DNA of 64,000 nt from Chitinophaga sp. YR573 (GCF_900110995.1 NZ_FOJF01000002.1:1612001-1676000), one strand, 5' to 3'; positions 55,886-64,000 are shown, counted from the first letter of the stretch. The notes: generated by a model from the sequence alone, not told the origin. Translations and numbers: made by a program.

Positions 55886-56971
55886 CTATTGAACATTTAG
55901 AGCATCGTAAATAAATACCTGTGAGCTGGTCACTACCTGGTCTCCGGCCTGTAAACCAGAGATAAAGGCTTTGTCATCAATTCTGCGAAGCACTTTGATT
56001 TCGCGTATTTCCAGTTTAGATGCCAGCTTCACCACTACATACTGTTTGCTGTTGTCCATTACGATAGCACTGGCAGGGATACTCAGCAGACTTGCAGAAG
56101 GTTTGGTATTTACCTTGATGGTAGCAAACATTTCGGGTTTCAGTTCATTACTGGCATTAGACATGCTGATACGAACTTTCATGGTACGGTTAGCAGGGTC
56201 CAGTACATTATATACCTTGTCTATTTTACCGATGTAATCTTTCTCAGGATTAGCCAGTGTGGTTACACGTACTTCATCACCCAAACGGATACTTGAAATG
56301 TCTGCCTCATACACGTTAGCGATGATCCATACAGTAGAAAGATCAGCTATGGTGAACAGGTTGGTATTGTTATCCTGACGAACTTCTGAGTTATTGGAAA
56401 TATTCTTTTCGATCACATAACCGCTGATAGGAGCCGTTAAGGTGTAGGAAGAGCTGTTACCACCGGTGATAGAAGCGACGCTTTTAGCACGGTTCTGTTC
56501 AGACACGGCCTTTTTATAATCGATCTGTGCGCTTAAGTAATCCTGTTGAGTAGCCAGGTTACTTTCGAACAGTTCTTTTTTAGTCTCCATGTTTTTCCTG
56601 GCAAGGTCTACGCTGGATTCTGCCAGGGAAACATCGTTGGTGATACCGGCAACTTCAGAACTCTGCAGTACGGCCAGTACCTGGCCCTGTTTCACGTAAT
56701 CACCCATTTCCACCTGAACGGTTTTGATTTTACCACTTACAAGTGCATATACTTTTGCTTCTTTGCTTTCGTTGGGTTCTATTTTACCATTCAGTTTAAT
56801 AGATTCGGAAGGCTGTTCAAAAGTAGCAGGAGCGGTTTGTACATTCTTGTACAGGCTATCGGAAATAGTCGCGTCGTCTTTAGGCGCTTCAGATGAATGA
56901 GTGCCGCAGGCAGTAAGCATATATGCAAAAGCAAGCGGAGCGATATATATAGTGAAAGGTTTCATGATCAT
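55886..56971 (-). CDS. RND periplasmic adaptor lipoprotein, CusB/CzcB-like
   Basis: This 361-residue protein has a lipobox (L-T-A-C, about residue 22), a barrel-sandwich domain with G-K-I-K-T-V-Q-V-E-M-G-D-Y-V-K-Q-G-Q-V-L, a helical hairpin (about 115-160), then beta-barrel and membrane-proximal domains. No histidine-rich N-terminal metal-binding segment is present, unlike CzcB. It links the inner-membrane pump to the outer-membrane factor. A second in-frame ATG two codons on would also serve. Confidence 0.92.
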   Translation of the reverse strand: MIMKPFTIYIAPLAFAYMLTACGTHSSEAPKDDATISDSLYKNVQTAPATFEQPSESIKLNGKIEPNESKEAKVYALVSGKIKTVQVEMGDYVKQGQVLAVLQSSEVAGITNDVSLAESSVDLARKNMETKKELFESNLATQQDYLSAQIDYKKAVSEQNRAKSVASITGGNSSSYTLTAPISGYVIEKNISNNSEVRQDNNTNLFTIADLSTVWIIANVYEADISSIRLGDEVRVTTLANPEKDYIGKIDKVYNVLDPANRTMKVRISMSNASNELKPEMFATIKVNTKPSASLLSIPASAIVMDNSKQYVVVKLASKLEIREIKVLRRIDDKAFISGLQAGDQVVTSSQVFIYDALNVQ

Positions 56972-56984
56972 TTTTCAGTTATAA

Positions 56985-58295
56985 TTAATTATTGAACAAG
57001 GTTTTACCTACAGCAAAATTCAGTGTTTCTATAGCCTGCATACGGTCGTTCTGCAACTGGTTGAGCTGCAAAAGATTTTCTTTATAGGAATCATAGAAAT
57101 CTGTGAGTTCCAGCAGGCTGATATTCTTTTTCAGGAAGTTGTCTGTAATGTTTTTCAACAGCTGTTCAAAGTCTTTACGGAAACCGGGATCAATAGATTC
57201 CAGCATTTTATCCGTATTCAGTGCTTTGGAATAAGCTGTTTGTACCTCATTCTCTACGGTCATCTGTTGTTGCTGTACCTGCAACTTAGTCTGATCAATA
57301 CCATATTTCGCAGCCTTGATATTACCCTGGTTCCTGTTGAAGAAAGGGAGGTCTATACCTACGGTGAGGAAGGTGGCGTTATTCACGAAACTGCCTCTTT
57401 TATCGAAGTCGGCACCCAGGGTGAGGTCTGGTACTGCCACAGCTTTCTGTAGTTTGTAGTTCTGTTCGTTATAGAGCTGACTGTTTTTTGCCAGTGCAAG
57501 GTCCTGCCTGTTTTCATAAGCGCTGTCTATCAGGCTTTGCAGGCTGGTTTGTCTTACAGATGGAATGCTGGCCACAACATCTGCCGGCATATCCAGTGCA
57601 TACCATACATGATTATTCTGCAGTAACAGCTGGATTTCAGCTTCCAGGTCGTTCACCTGGTTCTGCATGGTAGTCCTTTCTGCTTTTAAGCTATATAATA
57701 ATGAACGGAGACGAACGGCATCTTTCAGTGTAACCAGTCCTTTCGTTTGCAGGTCCTTATAAGTAGCATCCATCTTTTCAAGAGAAGAGATCTGCTCTGC
57801 ATAAGCGCTCATAGAGTTCTGCAGGAAATAAGCCTGATAAAAGTTACTGCGGAGAGAGAAGCGTAAGGTACGCAGCAGGTCGAAGAAGGAGTTTTCGGCC
57901 ATAGCAGCATTGGTCTGTGCTATTTTCACCTGTTTGTTCCTTTTACCTGCCAGGGAAATCATTTGTTGAATCCCTACTTCGTACTGGCCTGTACTGTTAC
58001 TGATATCGAACCATTTTTTCTGGTCCGGGTTGTAGATATTACCACTCAGCTGCAGGTTTGGGTTGTTGTACAACTTCGCCTGTATGATCTGGGCGCGGGC
58101 GATAGATACATTGTATTTCTCTGCGAGTAACTGAAGGTTCTTATCCAAAAACTGTTTTTCAGCGTCCTGCAGCGTGATATGCAATGTATCCTGTGCATGT
58201 GCCGATATTCCTGTCATCAATATGAACAGGCAGCAGGCAAAGATCTTTGCTACATTCCGGGTGAGGTGTAAAGGTTGAGAATCCCGACTATACAT
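56985..58295 (-). CDS. TolC-family outer-membrane factor, CzcC/CusC-like
   Basis: This 436-residue protein has a signal peptide (cleavage near A-H-A-Q, about 34) and two TolC repeats, each with long periplasmic helices and beta segments (L-A-L-A-K-N-S-Q in the second). Full length for the family. It forms the outer-membrane exit of the metal efflux complex. It is the first core gene of the efflux operon, preceded by a small hypothetical gene 135 bp upstream. Confidence 0.9.
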   Translation of the reverse strand: MYSRDSQPLHLTRNVAKIFACCLFILMTGISAHAQDTLHITLQDAEKQFLDKNLQLLAEKYNVSIARAQIIQAKLYNNPNLQLSGNIYNPDQKKWFDISNSTGQYEVGIQQMISLAGKRNKQVKIAQTNAAMAENSFFDLLRTLRFSLRSNFYQAYFLQNSMSAYAEQISSLEKMDATYKDLQTKGLVTLKDAVRLRSLLYSLKAERTTMQNQVNDLEAEIQLLLQNNHVWYALDMPADVVASIPSVRQTSLQSLIDSAYENRQDLALAKNSQLYNEQNYKLQKAVAVPDLTLGADFDKRGSFVNNATFLTVGIDLPFFNRNQGNIKAAKYGIDQTKLQVQQQQMTVENEVQTAYSKALNTDKMLESIDPGFRKDFEQLLKNITDNFLKKNISLLELTDFYDSYKENLLQLNQLQNDRMQAIETLNFAVGKTLFNN

Positions 58296-58430
58296 CTATT
58301 TTAATTTTTAATACAATTTTAAAGCTGGTGTATACTGATCAAACAATATCTGCATAGATTAGTTCATTAGCTTCTCCGCGGAGCAGCCATCACTGATCAG
58401 TTATATAATTGAGTTGATAGAAGTGGAAAA

Positions 58431-58802
58431 TTATACTTCCGGCGGGGGAGTAAGAATGTCGTATGCTACGGAACTTGTTTTTTGCACAGGCAACAGGGGA
58501 TACGCCACTGCGAGTTCTTTCGTTGTTGGCTCGTTAATGCTACATGCAAGTTGTTCCTTAGGGGAGATATAATAGGAGATACCGGTACTTCCGGTAAAGT
58601 AATGAGGCAGATCATCATCCTCATCCTCCCGTGTAATATCCGTATTCCCTAATATCACCTGGTCTACGTATTCAAAGAAAGTATTGATATCGTCTATCTG
58701 CCTGCCACGTGCATCATACACATCTTTCTCTTCCACCACAGGGATGAACATAGAAGTGTTGACGTGTATAAAAAGTAATATGTAGGCGATAGTCTTTAAC
58801 AT
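58431..58802 (-). CDS. Small secreted protein of unknown function, upstream of metal efflux genes
   Basis: This 123-residue protein has an N-terminal hydrophobic segment (about 1-18, possibly a signal peptide or anchor), a strongly acidic patch (R-E-D-E-D-D-D near 60) and a proline-rich end (T-P-P-P-E-V). No family is recognised. The start at 58802 is preferred: the longer frame begins with a TTG that lies inside the TATATTTG promoter box. It is the first gene of the leftward run into the RND operon. The acidic patch could bind metal ions, which would fit the neighbours, but this is a guess. Confidence 0.65.
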   Translation of the reverse strand: MLKTIAYILLFIHVNTSMFIPVVEEKDVYDARGRQIDDINTFFEYVDQVILGNTDITREDEDDDLPHYFTGSTGISYYISPKEQLACSINEPTTKELAVAYPLLPVQKTSSVAYDILTPPPEV

Positions 58803-58814
58803 ATAATAACTACA

Positions 58815-58822
58815 CAAATATA
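58815..58822 (-). promoter_or_regulatory. -7 box of the metal-efflux operon
   Basis: The minus strand reads TATATTTG, an exact TAnnTTTG match, 12 nt before the ATG at 58802. The leader would be only about 5 nt. No clear -33 TTTG was found at the right spacing. Confidence 0.45.
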
Positions 58823-58882
58823 GATCGGTAGTATAAGATATCGCTATGGCTTAATGGATTTTAAGACCTTTTTAATCAGATT

Positions 58883-59908
58883 TTAACGCGGCTGTTTAAG
58901 CCAGTCACAGAGGATTTTACCTATTTTTTCGAACTCAATGAGGAAGCCGTCATGCCCGTAAGAAGAGTCAATTTCATGATAGGTTGCATGCGGTAAATGT
59001 TGTGAGAGAAACAGTTGTTCTTCAGGCGGACAAAGCAGATCGCTGGTAATTGCGACGATGAAGGAAGGCTGTTTCAGCAGCGCCAGGGTACCTGCAACAT
59101 CTGTAGTACGGCCACGGGAAATGTTGTGACTGTCCATGGCTTTTGTGAGCAGCCAGTAAGATTGCGCATTAAAGCGTTTCACCAGTTTATCGCCCTGGTA
59201 ATTAATATAAGAGGTAGCGCGGAAGTTATCGATCTTTTCTTTGTCGGGGTCCGACTGGGTACGTACAAAGGTCTGGTAGTTGCGGTAGGTAAGCATACCG
59301 ATGGCTCTTGCCGCTTTCAGACCGGTAGCGCCGGCAGAGGCATGATTATCTTTCCATGTGCTGTCTGCTTCAATGGCCAGGCGTTGTGCTGTGTGCACGG
59401 CAATGCCCCAGGCACTTTCTGCTGCCCCGGTACTTAAGAGACAGAGACGTCCGATGCGTTCAGGTTCCAGTAATGCCCATTCAAGTGCCTGGTATCCACC
59501 CATGGAACCACCTACCAGCAGATGTACCTGTTCTATGCCCAGATGCTGGCGCAGGAGTACATGTGCCTTTACCATATCTCTGATAGTTACCTGCGGAAAG
59601 GAAAGATGATAGGGTTGTTTAGTCTGTGGATTGATGGACAGAGGTCCTGAAGAACCATAACAGGAGCCCAGGATATTAGCGCATACGATATAATACTCAG
59701 CGGGATCCAGGAATTTACCCGGGCCAACCATTCCAGCCCACCAGTCGGCCACATCAGCGTTGGCAGTCAGTGCATGACAAATCCATATAACATTACTACC
59801 GTCTTTGTTAAGCTGGCCGTAAGTGTGATAAGAGATATTCAGTTCGTGCAGTGCATTGCCCGATTCTAATGTAAATTCCTGAATGCTATGAAACTGATGT
59901 ATTGCCAA
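58883..59908 (-). CDS. metX: Homoserine O-acetyltransferase
   Basis: This 341-residue alpha/beta-hydrolase-fold enzyme has H-A-L-T-A-N-A-D (oxyanion region), N-I-L-G-S-C-Y-G-S-S-G-P, nucleophile Ser in G-G-S-M-G-G, and the catalytic D-L-L-C-P-P and Y-G-H-D-G-F-L. It makes O-acetylhomoserine for methionine synthesis. No ATG lies near the N-terminus. The longest frame starts with GTG at 59938, but a TATATTTG box (59934-59927) lies inside it, so a TTG at 59908 (M-A-I-H-Q-F) is the likely start. It is divergent from the OsmC-like gene; the next trans-sulfuration enzyme in the pathway is at 60501. Confidence 0.92.
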   Translation of the reverse strand: MAIHQFHSIQEFTLESGNALHELNISYHTYGQLNKDGSNVIWICHALTANADVADWWAGMVGPGKFLDPAEYYIVCANILGSCYGSSGPLSINPQTKQPYHLSFPQVTIRDMVKAHVLLRQHLGIEQVHLLVGGSMGGYQALEWALLEPERIGRLCLLSTGAAESAWGIAVHTAQRLAIEADSTWKDNHASAGATGLKAARAIGMLTYRNYQTFVRTQSDPDKEKIDNFRATSYINYQGDKLVKRFNAQSYWLLTKAMDSHNISRGRTTDVAGTLALLKQPSFIVAITSDLLCPPEEQLFLSQHLPHATYHEIDSSYGHDGFLIEFEKIGKILCDWLKQPR

Positions 59909-59926
59909 ATCCCCGAAAAATTTGCG

Positions 59927-59934
59927 CAAATATA
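59927..59934 (-). promoter_or_regulatory. -7 box of metX
   Basis: The minus strand reads TATATTTG, an exact consensus match, 18 nt before the proposed TTG start at 59908. It supports that start over the GTG at 59938. Confidence 0.5.
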
Positions 59935-59973
59935 ACACAAGAAAGGAGAAAAGGATGTTTTCTCTTCTTATGT

Positions 59974-59981
59974 TATCTTTG
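59974..59981 (+). promoter_or_regulatory. -7 box of the OsmC-family gene
   Basis: TATCTTTG is an exact TAnnTTTG match 20 nt before the ATG at 60002, a spacing typical of short Bacteroidota leaders. It faces away from the metX box across about 40 bp. Confidence 0.5.
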
Positions 59982-60001
59982 TATGATAAACAATCTGAAA
60001 T

Positions 60002-60421
60002 ATGAAGATATCACTACAGAGATTAGATGATGCGTTCAATATGGAAGCAGTGGATGAAGCCGGACATAAAGTGCTGATGGATTCTTCCGTTGAAAACGGC
60101 GGTAGCAATAATGGAGTAAGACCAATGCAAATGTTGCTGATGGGATTAGGTGGTTGCTCTGCCATAGACGTTGCCATGATCCTTAAAAAGCAACGCCAGG
60201 AAGTCAAAGATTTCCGCATCGAAATAGAAGGAGAAAGAGAAAAAGGAAAGGAACCATCCTTATGGGAAAACGCACATGTGGTGTTTCATCTTACAGGAGA
60301 TATCGATCCGGACAAAGCAGCCCGCGCTGTAGAACTTTCTATGAACAAGTATTGCTCTGTTGCGGAAACACTGCGTGCCGCAGGAGCTAATCTTACCTGG
60401 GAAACCAAGGTGAACGCGTAA
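60002..60421 (+). CDS. OsmC/Ohr-family protein
   Basis: This 139-residue protein has the two family cysteines: G-G-C-S-A-I-D near 56-62 and K-Y-C-S-V-A-E-T near 118. In OsmC/Ohr these reduce organic or sulfur-linked peroxides; the YhfA-like subfamily to which this short form is closest has less defined activity. It lies between metX and the trans-sulfuration gene. It may protect thiol metabolism or act on reactive sulfur, as inferred from context only. Confidence 0.85.
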   Translation: MKISLQRLDDAFNMEAVDEAGHKVLMDSSVENGGSNNGVRPMQMLLMGLGGCSAIDVAMILKKQRQEVKDFRIEIEGEREKGKEPSLWENAHVVFHLTGDIDPDKAARAVELSMNKYCSVAETLRAAGANLTWETKVNA

Positions 60422-60433
60422 TTACGTTAATTA

Positions 60434-60481
60434 GGTTGACTTAGTCAATTAATCGGTTTTTCCATTGGTTGACTAAGTCAA
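60434..60481. promoter_or_regulatory. Paired TTGACTnAGTCAA dyads before the trans-sulfuration gene
   Basis: Two 13-bp near-perfect palindromes (60436-60448 and 60469-60481) are exact reverse complements of each other and each is preceded by GG. Their centres are 33 bp apart, about three helical turns. They lie 20 bp before the ATG at 60501. They look like a pair of operators for a dimeric regulator. They could also fold as one hairpin acting as a terminator for the OsmC gene, though no U tract follows the second copy. Confidence 0.55.
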
Positions 60482-60500
60482 ATACATAATATACCAACAA

Positions 60501-61682
60501 ATGGATAAAGATCAGTACCGGCCGGAGACCAATGCAGTAAGGATACAGACAGAAAAAACATGGCAGATGGAACATTCCACTCCCTTGTTCCTGACGTCCA
60601 GTTTTACATACGACAGTGCAGAAGAAATGCGTGCAACATTTGCAGACGAAACGGATAATAATATATATACCCGTTTCAGCAATCCGAACGTAGATGAATT
60701 TGTACAGAAGGTTTGTTCACTGGAAAAAGCAGAAGCAGGTTATGCAACTGCTTCCGGGATGAGTGCCATATTTGCCAGTTTTATGGCCCTGATGAATGCA
60801 GGTGATCACCTGATTTCTGCCAGCTCTATCTTCGGCTCTACGCATACCATCATTACGAAGTTCCTGCATAAATGGGGTATAGAATACAGTTATTTCGATA
60901 TCAATGCCCCGGAAAGTATTGAAGCGCTGATCAGGCCCAATACGAAAATGATCTTCGTAGAAACGCCATCCAATCCCGGACTGGAAATCATCGATATCAG
61001 TATTATCGCGGCCATTGCCAATAAACATAATATTATCCTCAATGTAGACAACTGTTTTGCCTCACCGGTATTACAGCGTCCTATTGAAGACGGTGCCCAT
61101 ATCGTTACTCACTCCGCTACCAAATGGATGGACGGACAAGGCCGTGTGCTGGGTGGTGTAGTGGTTGGCAGAAAAGACCTTATCAAAGAGATCCATACTT
61201 TCTGCCGTAGTACGGGGCCTGCGATGTCTCCTTTTAATGCATGGGTACTGAGCAAAAGCCTGGAAACCCTGCATATCCGTATGGAGCGTCATTCCCAGAG
61301 CGCCTTTACCCTTGCTAAAGCGCTGGAAGGCAATCCTTTACTGCAATGGGTGAAATACCCTATGCTGGAAAGCCATCCACAACATCATATTGCCAAAAAG
61401 CAAATGAGCGGCGGCGGCGGTATCGTATGCTTTGAACTGAAAGGCGGCTTACAAAGCGGGGTACGTTTCCTGGACTCCCTAAAGATGCTGACCCTTACGG
61501 CTAACCTTGGCGACAGCAGAAGCATTGCTTCTCATCCTTCCAGCACTACTCATGCTAAACTGACAGAAGAAGAGCGTAAAAAGGTGGGTATCACGCCTGG
61601 CCTTATACGTATTTCAGTAGGACTGGAGAATGTTCAGGATATACTGGAAGATATTCTTCAAGCCCTTGAAAACAGTAAGTAA
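60501..61682 (+). CDS. metZ: PLP-dependent trans-sulfuration enzyme (O-acyl-homoserine sulfhydrylase-like)
   Basis: This 393-residue enzyme of the Cys/Met metabolism family has the PLP lysine in S-A-T-K-W-M-D-G-Q-G (Lys208), Asp183 in N-V-D-N binding the pyridine nitrogen, and Y-T-R-F-S-N-P near the start. W-M-D-G-Q-G after the lysine and the C-terminal H-P-S-S-T-T-H are typical of O-succinylhomoserine sulfhydrylase MetZ. With metX nearby, it would turn O-acetylhomoserine plus sulfide into homocysteine. Cystathionine gamma-synthase or methionine gamma-lyase activity cannot be excluded. The paired dyads upstream may control it. Confidence 0.85.
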   Translation: MDKDQYRPETNAVRIQTEKTWQMEHSTPLFLTSSFTYDSAEEMRATFADETDNNIYTRFSNPNVDEFVQKVCSLEKAEAGYATASGMSAIFASFMALMNAGDHLISASSIFGSTHTIITKFLHKWGIEYSYFDINAPESIEALIRPNTKMIFVETPSNPGLEIIDISIIAAIANKHNIILNVDNCFASPVLQRPIEDGAHIVTHSATKWMDGQGRVLGGVVVGRKDLIKEIHTFCRSTGPAMSPFNAWVLSKSLETLHIRMERHSQSAFTLAKALEGNPLLQWVKYPMLESHPQHHIAKKQMSGGGGIVCFELKGGLQSGVRFLDSLKMLTLTANLGDSRSIASHPSSTTHAKLTEEERKKVGITPGLIRISVGLENVQDILEDILQALENSK

Positions 61683-61717
61683 ACAGTAATTGAACAGGTT
61701 CTGACTAGGTCTTGATA

Positions 61718-61775
61718 AGGTTCATCCTCCGTTTATCCTCCGTTAATTAACGGAGGATAAACGGAGGATGAACCT
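61718..61775. repeat. 58-bp perfect palindrome with flanking short repeats
   Basis: Bases 61718-61775 form an unbroken perfect palindrome, with each arm holding two tandem copies of a decamer like ATCCTCCGTT. Short flanking inverted repeats (TTGATAAGG near 61712 with CCTTATCA near 61784; AACAGGTTC at 61692 with GAACCTGTT at 61769) extend the symmetry. It lies 36 bp after the stop of the trans-sulfuration gene. A cruciform, very strong terminator stem (TGTTTTATT follows) or a REP/MITE remnant are all possible. Confidence 0.8.
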
Positions 61776-61838
61776 GTTTTATTCCTTATCAAAGCCTTAT
61801 CAATCTATATTTTCGGTATCTTTCCTTACCTTTCTATT

Positions 61839-62189
61839 ATGAAATCCTTACCCCGTTTTATACTTATTGTCGTACTCAGCTACCTTGGTGGCATGTTCCT
61901 GACATGGTGGACAGTCGCCATCGCCGCATTCCTGGTAGCCGTACTTATTCCTCTTCCGCCACTGCGTTCCTTCTTAAATGGTTTCATCGCAGTATTTCTC
62001 TTATGGCTGGCACTGGCCTTTTTCATGGACGTACGGAATGACCATATTCTGGCCAACCGTATGAGTGAGCTGATCCTCAAAGTGAAAAACCCAATCCTGA
62101 TAGGCGTTATAAGTGCTATGATAGGTGGTATTACTGCCGGCCTGGGTGGATTGTCAGGTAGCTTCCTCCGGTACAAGAAGAGTAAATAA
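61839..62189 (+). CDS. Small integral membrane protein, unknown function
   Basis: This 116-residue protein has about four hydrophobic segments (about 5-20, 24-42, 44-62, 87-106) joined by short loops, and a basic C-terminus (Y-K-K-S-K). No catalytic motif is seen and no family is recognised. The ATG at 61839 is the only good start. It lies 13 bp before the DUF5686 gene and may be co-transcribed with it. TATCTTTC about 25 bp upstream is a possible -7 box. Confidence 0.65.
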   Translation: MKSLPRFILIVVLSYLGGMFLTWWTVAIAAFLVAVLIPLPPLRSFLNGFIAVFLLWLALAFFMDVRNDHILANRMSELILKVKNPILIGVISAMIGGITAGLGGLSGSFLRYKKSK

Positions 62190-62202
62190 TATCAAATCGA
62201 GT

Positions 62203-64000
62203 ATGCTTAGATCTGTGCTGGCCATTATTTGTTGCCTGAGTAGTTATTTCTGCCAGGCAGGTGTTATCCGTGGTAAAATTACCAACGAACACAAAGAACC
62301 ACTGCCATTTGCTACCATTTTAATAAAAGGGACTACCGCAGGTACTACCTCTAATGCTGCAGGACAATACCACCTGGAGTTACCCCCTGGTAGTTATACC
62401 ATTGTATGCCAGTACATGGGATATAACAGAACGGAAAAACAGGTGACGGTTACCGATGCGGAACAGATCATAGATCTGACCTTATCTCCCCAAAGCATGC
62501 AGATCAAAGAGATCGTGATAAAATCGGATGGAGAAGATCCTGCTTATGCCATCATCAGGAATGCCATTAAAAAAAGAAGTTTTTACAGACATCAGGTAGA
62601 TGAATATACCTGTAACGACTATATCAAAGGCATGTTCAAACTACGGAATGTGCCGGACCGCTTTTTTGGAAAGAAAATAGATAAAGATGACCTGGGCGTG
62701 GATTCAACTGGTCAGGGAGTTGTTTTCTTATCAGAATCCCTTACAAAGATTGCCTTCCGTGAACCGGATGACCTGAAAGTAGAAGTGCTCTCATCCCGCC
62801 AGAGTGGTGGAGGATTGGGCTTCAGTTTTCCTGCCTTTATAGAATTGTATGATAATAATGTAACTGCGGTATTCTCCCAGTTCAGTAAACGGGGATATAT
62901 TTCTCCCATAGCAGAAAATGCATTGTCTTTTTATAAATACAGGCTGGAAGGCGTATTCCAGGACGATGGTAAGACCGTCAATAAAATAGCTGTTATCCCA
63001 AAAAGGAAATTCGAACCCCTGTTTTCCGGTTATATCTTTATTACAGATGATGACTGGAGGATTCATAGTGCAGACTTGTTGCTAACAAAGGATTATGAGC
63101 TGGAACTGATGGATACCCTGCGTATCCGGCAGATCCATGTGCCAGTAAATAATGACGTATGGCGTACTAAAGACCAGGTGATTTACTTTGCTGCCAAACA
63201 ATTCGGGTTTGATATGACAGGTACTTCTGTAAATGTCTATTCGAATTACAACCTGAAACCGGAGTTGCCTAAGAAATACTTCGACAATACCATTTTGAGA
63301 TATGATACGGCTTTTGATAAAAAGAAGGTATCCTACTGGGATAGCATCCGTCCTGTACCGCTGGAAAAGGAAGAACTGAAGGATTTCCATGTAAAGGACA
63401 GTACTGCGATGGCCAACCGGGATAGCCTGAAATCTTCCCGCCATCTGGATACCCTGCGTAAAAGACAGCCAGGGGTAAAAGTAACCGATTTTCTGTGGAG
63501 TGGGGTAAGACATCAGTATTATTTCCAGCGGGATACAGGAATTTATTCGCATCAGCTGGAAATCAAAGGGTTGTTACAGCAACTTGAGTATAATACTGTA
63601 GAGGGGCTGGTACTAAGTGTGGAGCCGAGCATCAATTTTAATCTGCCCCGGAAACAACAATTGAAAATATCCCCTTTTATAAGATATGGTTTCAGCAATA
63701 CCCATCTCAATGCATATGGAGATATTAGCTGGTCAAGAGAAAGCCGGCTGGCGAATCATTATGGCCGTGATGCCTGGACATTGTCCGGCGGGAAAAGGAT
63801 TTCCCAGTTCAATCATGAAGATCCCATTAGTCCAATTGCGAATGCATTTTATACCCTGTTGCTGAAGGAGAATTATATGAAGCTGTACGAGAACAGGTAT
63901 GCAGCGCTTTCCTATAAACGCCGGTTTGAATCGGATGCGGTACTTTCCCTGGGAGTAACTTATGAAGACCGCTTTCCTGTAGAGAATACCACCGACTTTG
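62203..64000 (+). CDS. DUF5686/CarboxypepD-regulatory outer-membrane protein, 3' end missing
   Basis: At least 599 codons are open from the ATG at 62203 to the right edge. A signal peptide (about 1-19, ending C-Q-A-G) is followed by a carboxypeptidase-regulatory-like domain (G-K-I-T-N-E-H-K-E-P-L-P-F-A; about 20-105), then the DUF5686 region with A-Y-A-I-I-R-N-A-I-K-K-R near 118 and beta-rich segments. These Bacteroidota proteins are 800-900 residues and predicted to be outer-membrane barrels of unknown role. Function here is not known. The frame has no stop or frameshift in the visible part. Confidence 0.88.
   Translation, partial: MLRSVLAIICCLSSYFCQAGVIRGKITNEHKEPLPFATILIKGTTAGTTSNAAGQYHLELPPGSYTIVCQYMGYNRTEKQVTVTDAEQIIDLTLSPQSMQIKEIVIKSDGEDPAYAIIRNAIKKRSFYRHQVDEYTCNDYIKGMFKLRNVPDRFFGKKIDKDDLGVDSTGQGVVFLSESLTKIAFREPDDLKVEVLSSRQSGGGLGFSFPAFIELYDNNVTAVFSQFSKRGYISPIAENALSFYKYRLEGVFQDDGKTVNKIAVIPKRKFEPLFSGYIFITDDDWRIHSADLLLTKDYELELMDTLRIRQIHVPVNNDVWRTKDQVIYFAAKQFGFDMTGTSVNVYSNYNLKPELPKKYFDNTILRYDTAFDKKKVSYWDSIRPVPLEKEELKDFHVKDSTAMANRDSLKSSRHLDTLRKRQPGVKVTDFLWSGVRHQYYFQRDTGIYSHQLEIKGLLQQLEYNTVEGLVLSVEPSINFNLPRKQQLKISPFIRYGFSNTHLNAYGDISWSRESRLANHYGRDAWTLSGGKRISQFNHEDPISPIANAFYTLLLKENYMKLYENRYAALSYKRRFESDAVLSLGVTYEDRFPVENTTDF

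Noticed and set aside
58883..60501. SAM riboswitch upstream of methionine genes
   Set aside because: The leaders of metX and the OsmC gene are too short, and the 79-bp gap before the trans-sulfuration gene holds only the paired dyads.

Overview
This window most likely comes from a Bacteroidota chromosome of the Chitinophagaceae type, close to Chitinophaga. The reasons are: SusC/SusD pairs, C-terminal type IX secretion (T9SS) sorting domains, a DUF5686 protein, no Shine-Dalgarno signals, and upstream boxes matching the Bacteroidota sigma-factor consensus TAnnTTTG. The genus is an inference from gene content. No rRNA, tRNA, CRISPR array or transposase gene was seen.

Layout. (1) 1-12530: the 5' end of sbcD (minus), a secreted GH28 pectinase-like gene, then a tight seven-gene plus-strand operon: susC, susD, two paralogous DoxX-like membrane proteins, a SoxD-like cytochrome c, a SoxC-like molybdoenzyme and an FAD oxidoreductase. 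A structured minus-strand RNA candidate lies in the susC leader. (2) 12548-13782: a 145-bp inverted-repeat element and a polysaccharide deacetylase. (3) 14009-45408: a large exopolysaccharide locus. On the minus strand a nine-gene run holds a Wzc-like co-polymerase, a Wzx-type flippase, a glycosyltransferase, a 34-residue membrane peptide, a Wzy/WaaL-type polymerase, a half-length TolC-like protein, an esterase and two acyltransferases. It is bracketed by two huge T9SS proteins, both starting with an esterase domain. A further acyltransferase and a GT2 form a two-gene unit. On the plus strand a CheY-like receiver precedes an initiating sugar transferase with a degenerate receiver domain, then GT2, epimerase, GT4, methyltransferase and GT2 genes. 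(4) 45423-49863: a thiamine-binding protein, a nested palindromic element, a YeiH-type transporter, an SpmAB fusion and ychF. (5) 49882-58802: a TonB-dependent receptor and a three-gene divalent-metal RND efflux operon with a small leading gene. (6) 58883-64000: metX, an OsmC-family gene, a PLP trans-sulfuration enzyme, two striking palindromes, a small membrane protein and a truncated DUF5686 gene.

How the genes fit together. The exopolysaccharide locus has initiation, elongation, flipping, polymerisation and chain-length functions, but no recognisable Wza-type outer-membrane exporter. Three acyltransferases and three secreted esterases suggest that the polymer is acylated and then trimmed. 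The first operon joins a glycan-type importer to a periplasmic sulfur-oxidation-type redox module, a combination I do not recognise. Start codons for several genes were moved downstream where the longer frame begins with TTG or GTG inside a promoter-like box.
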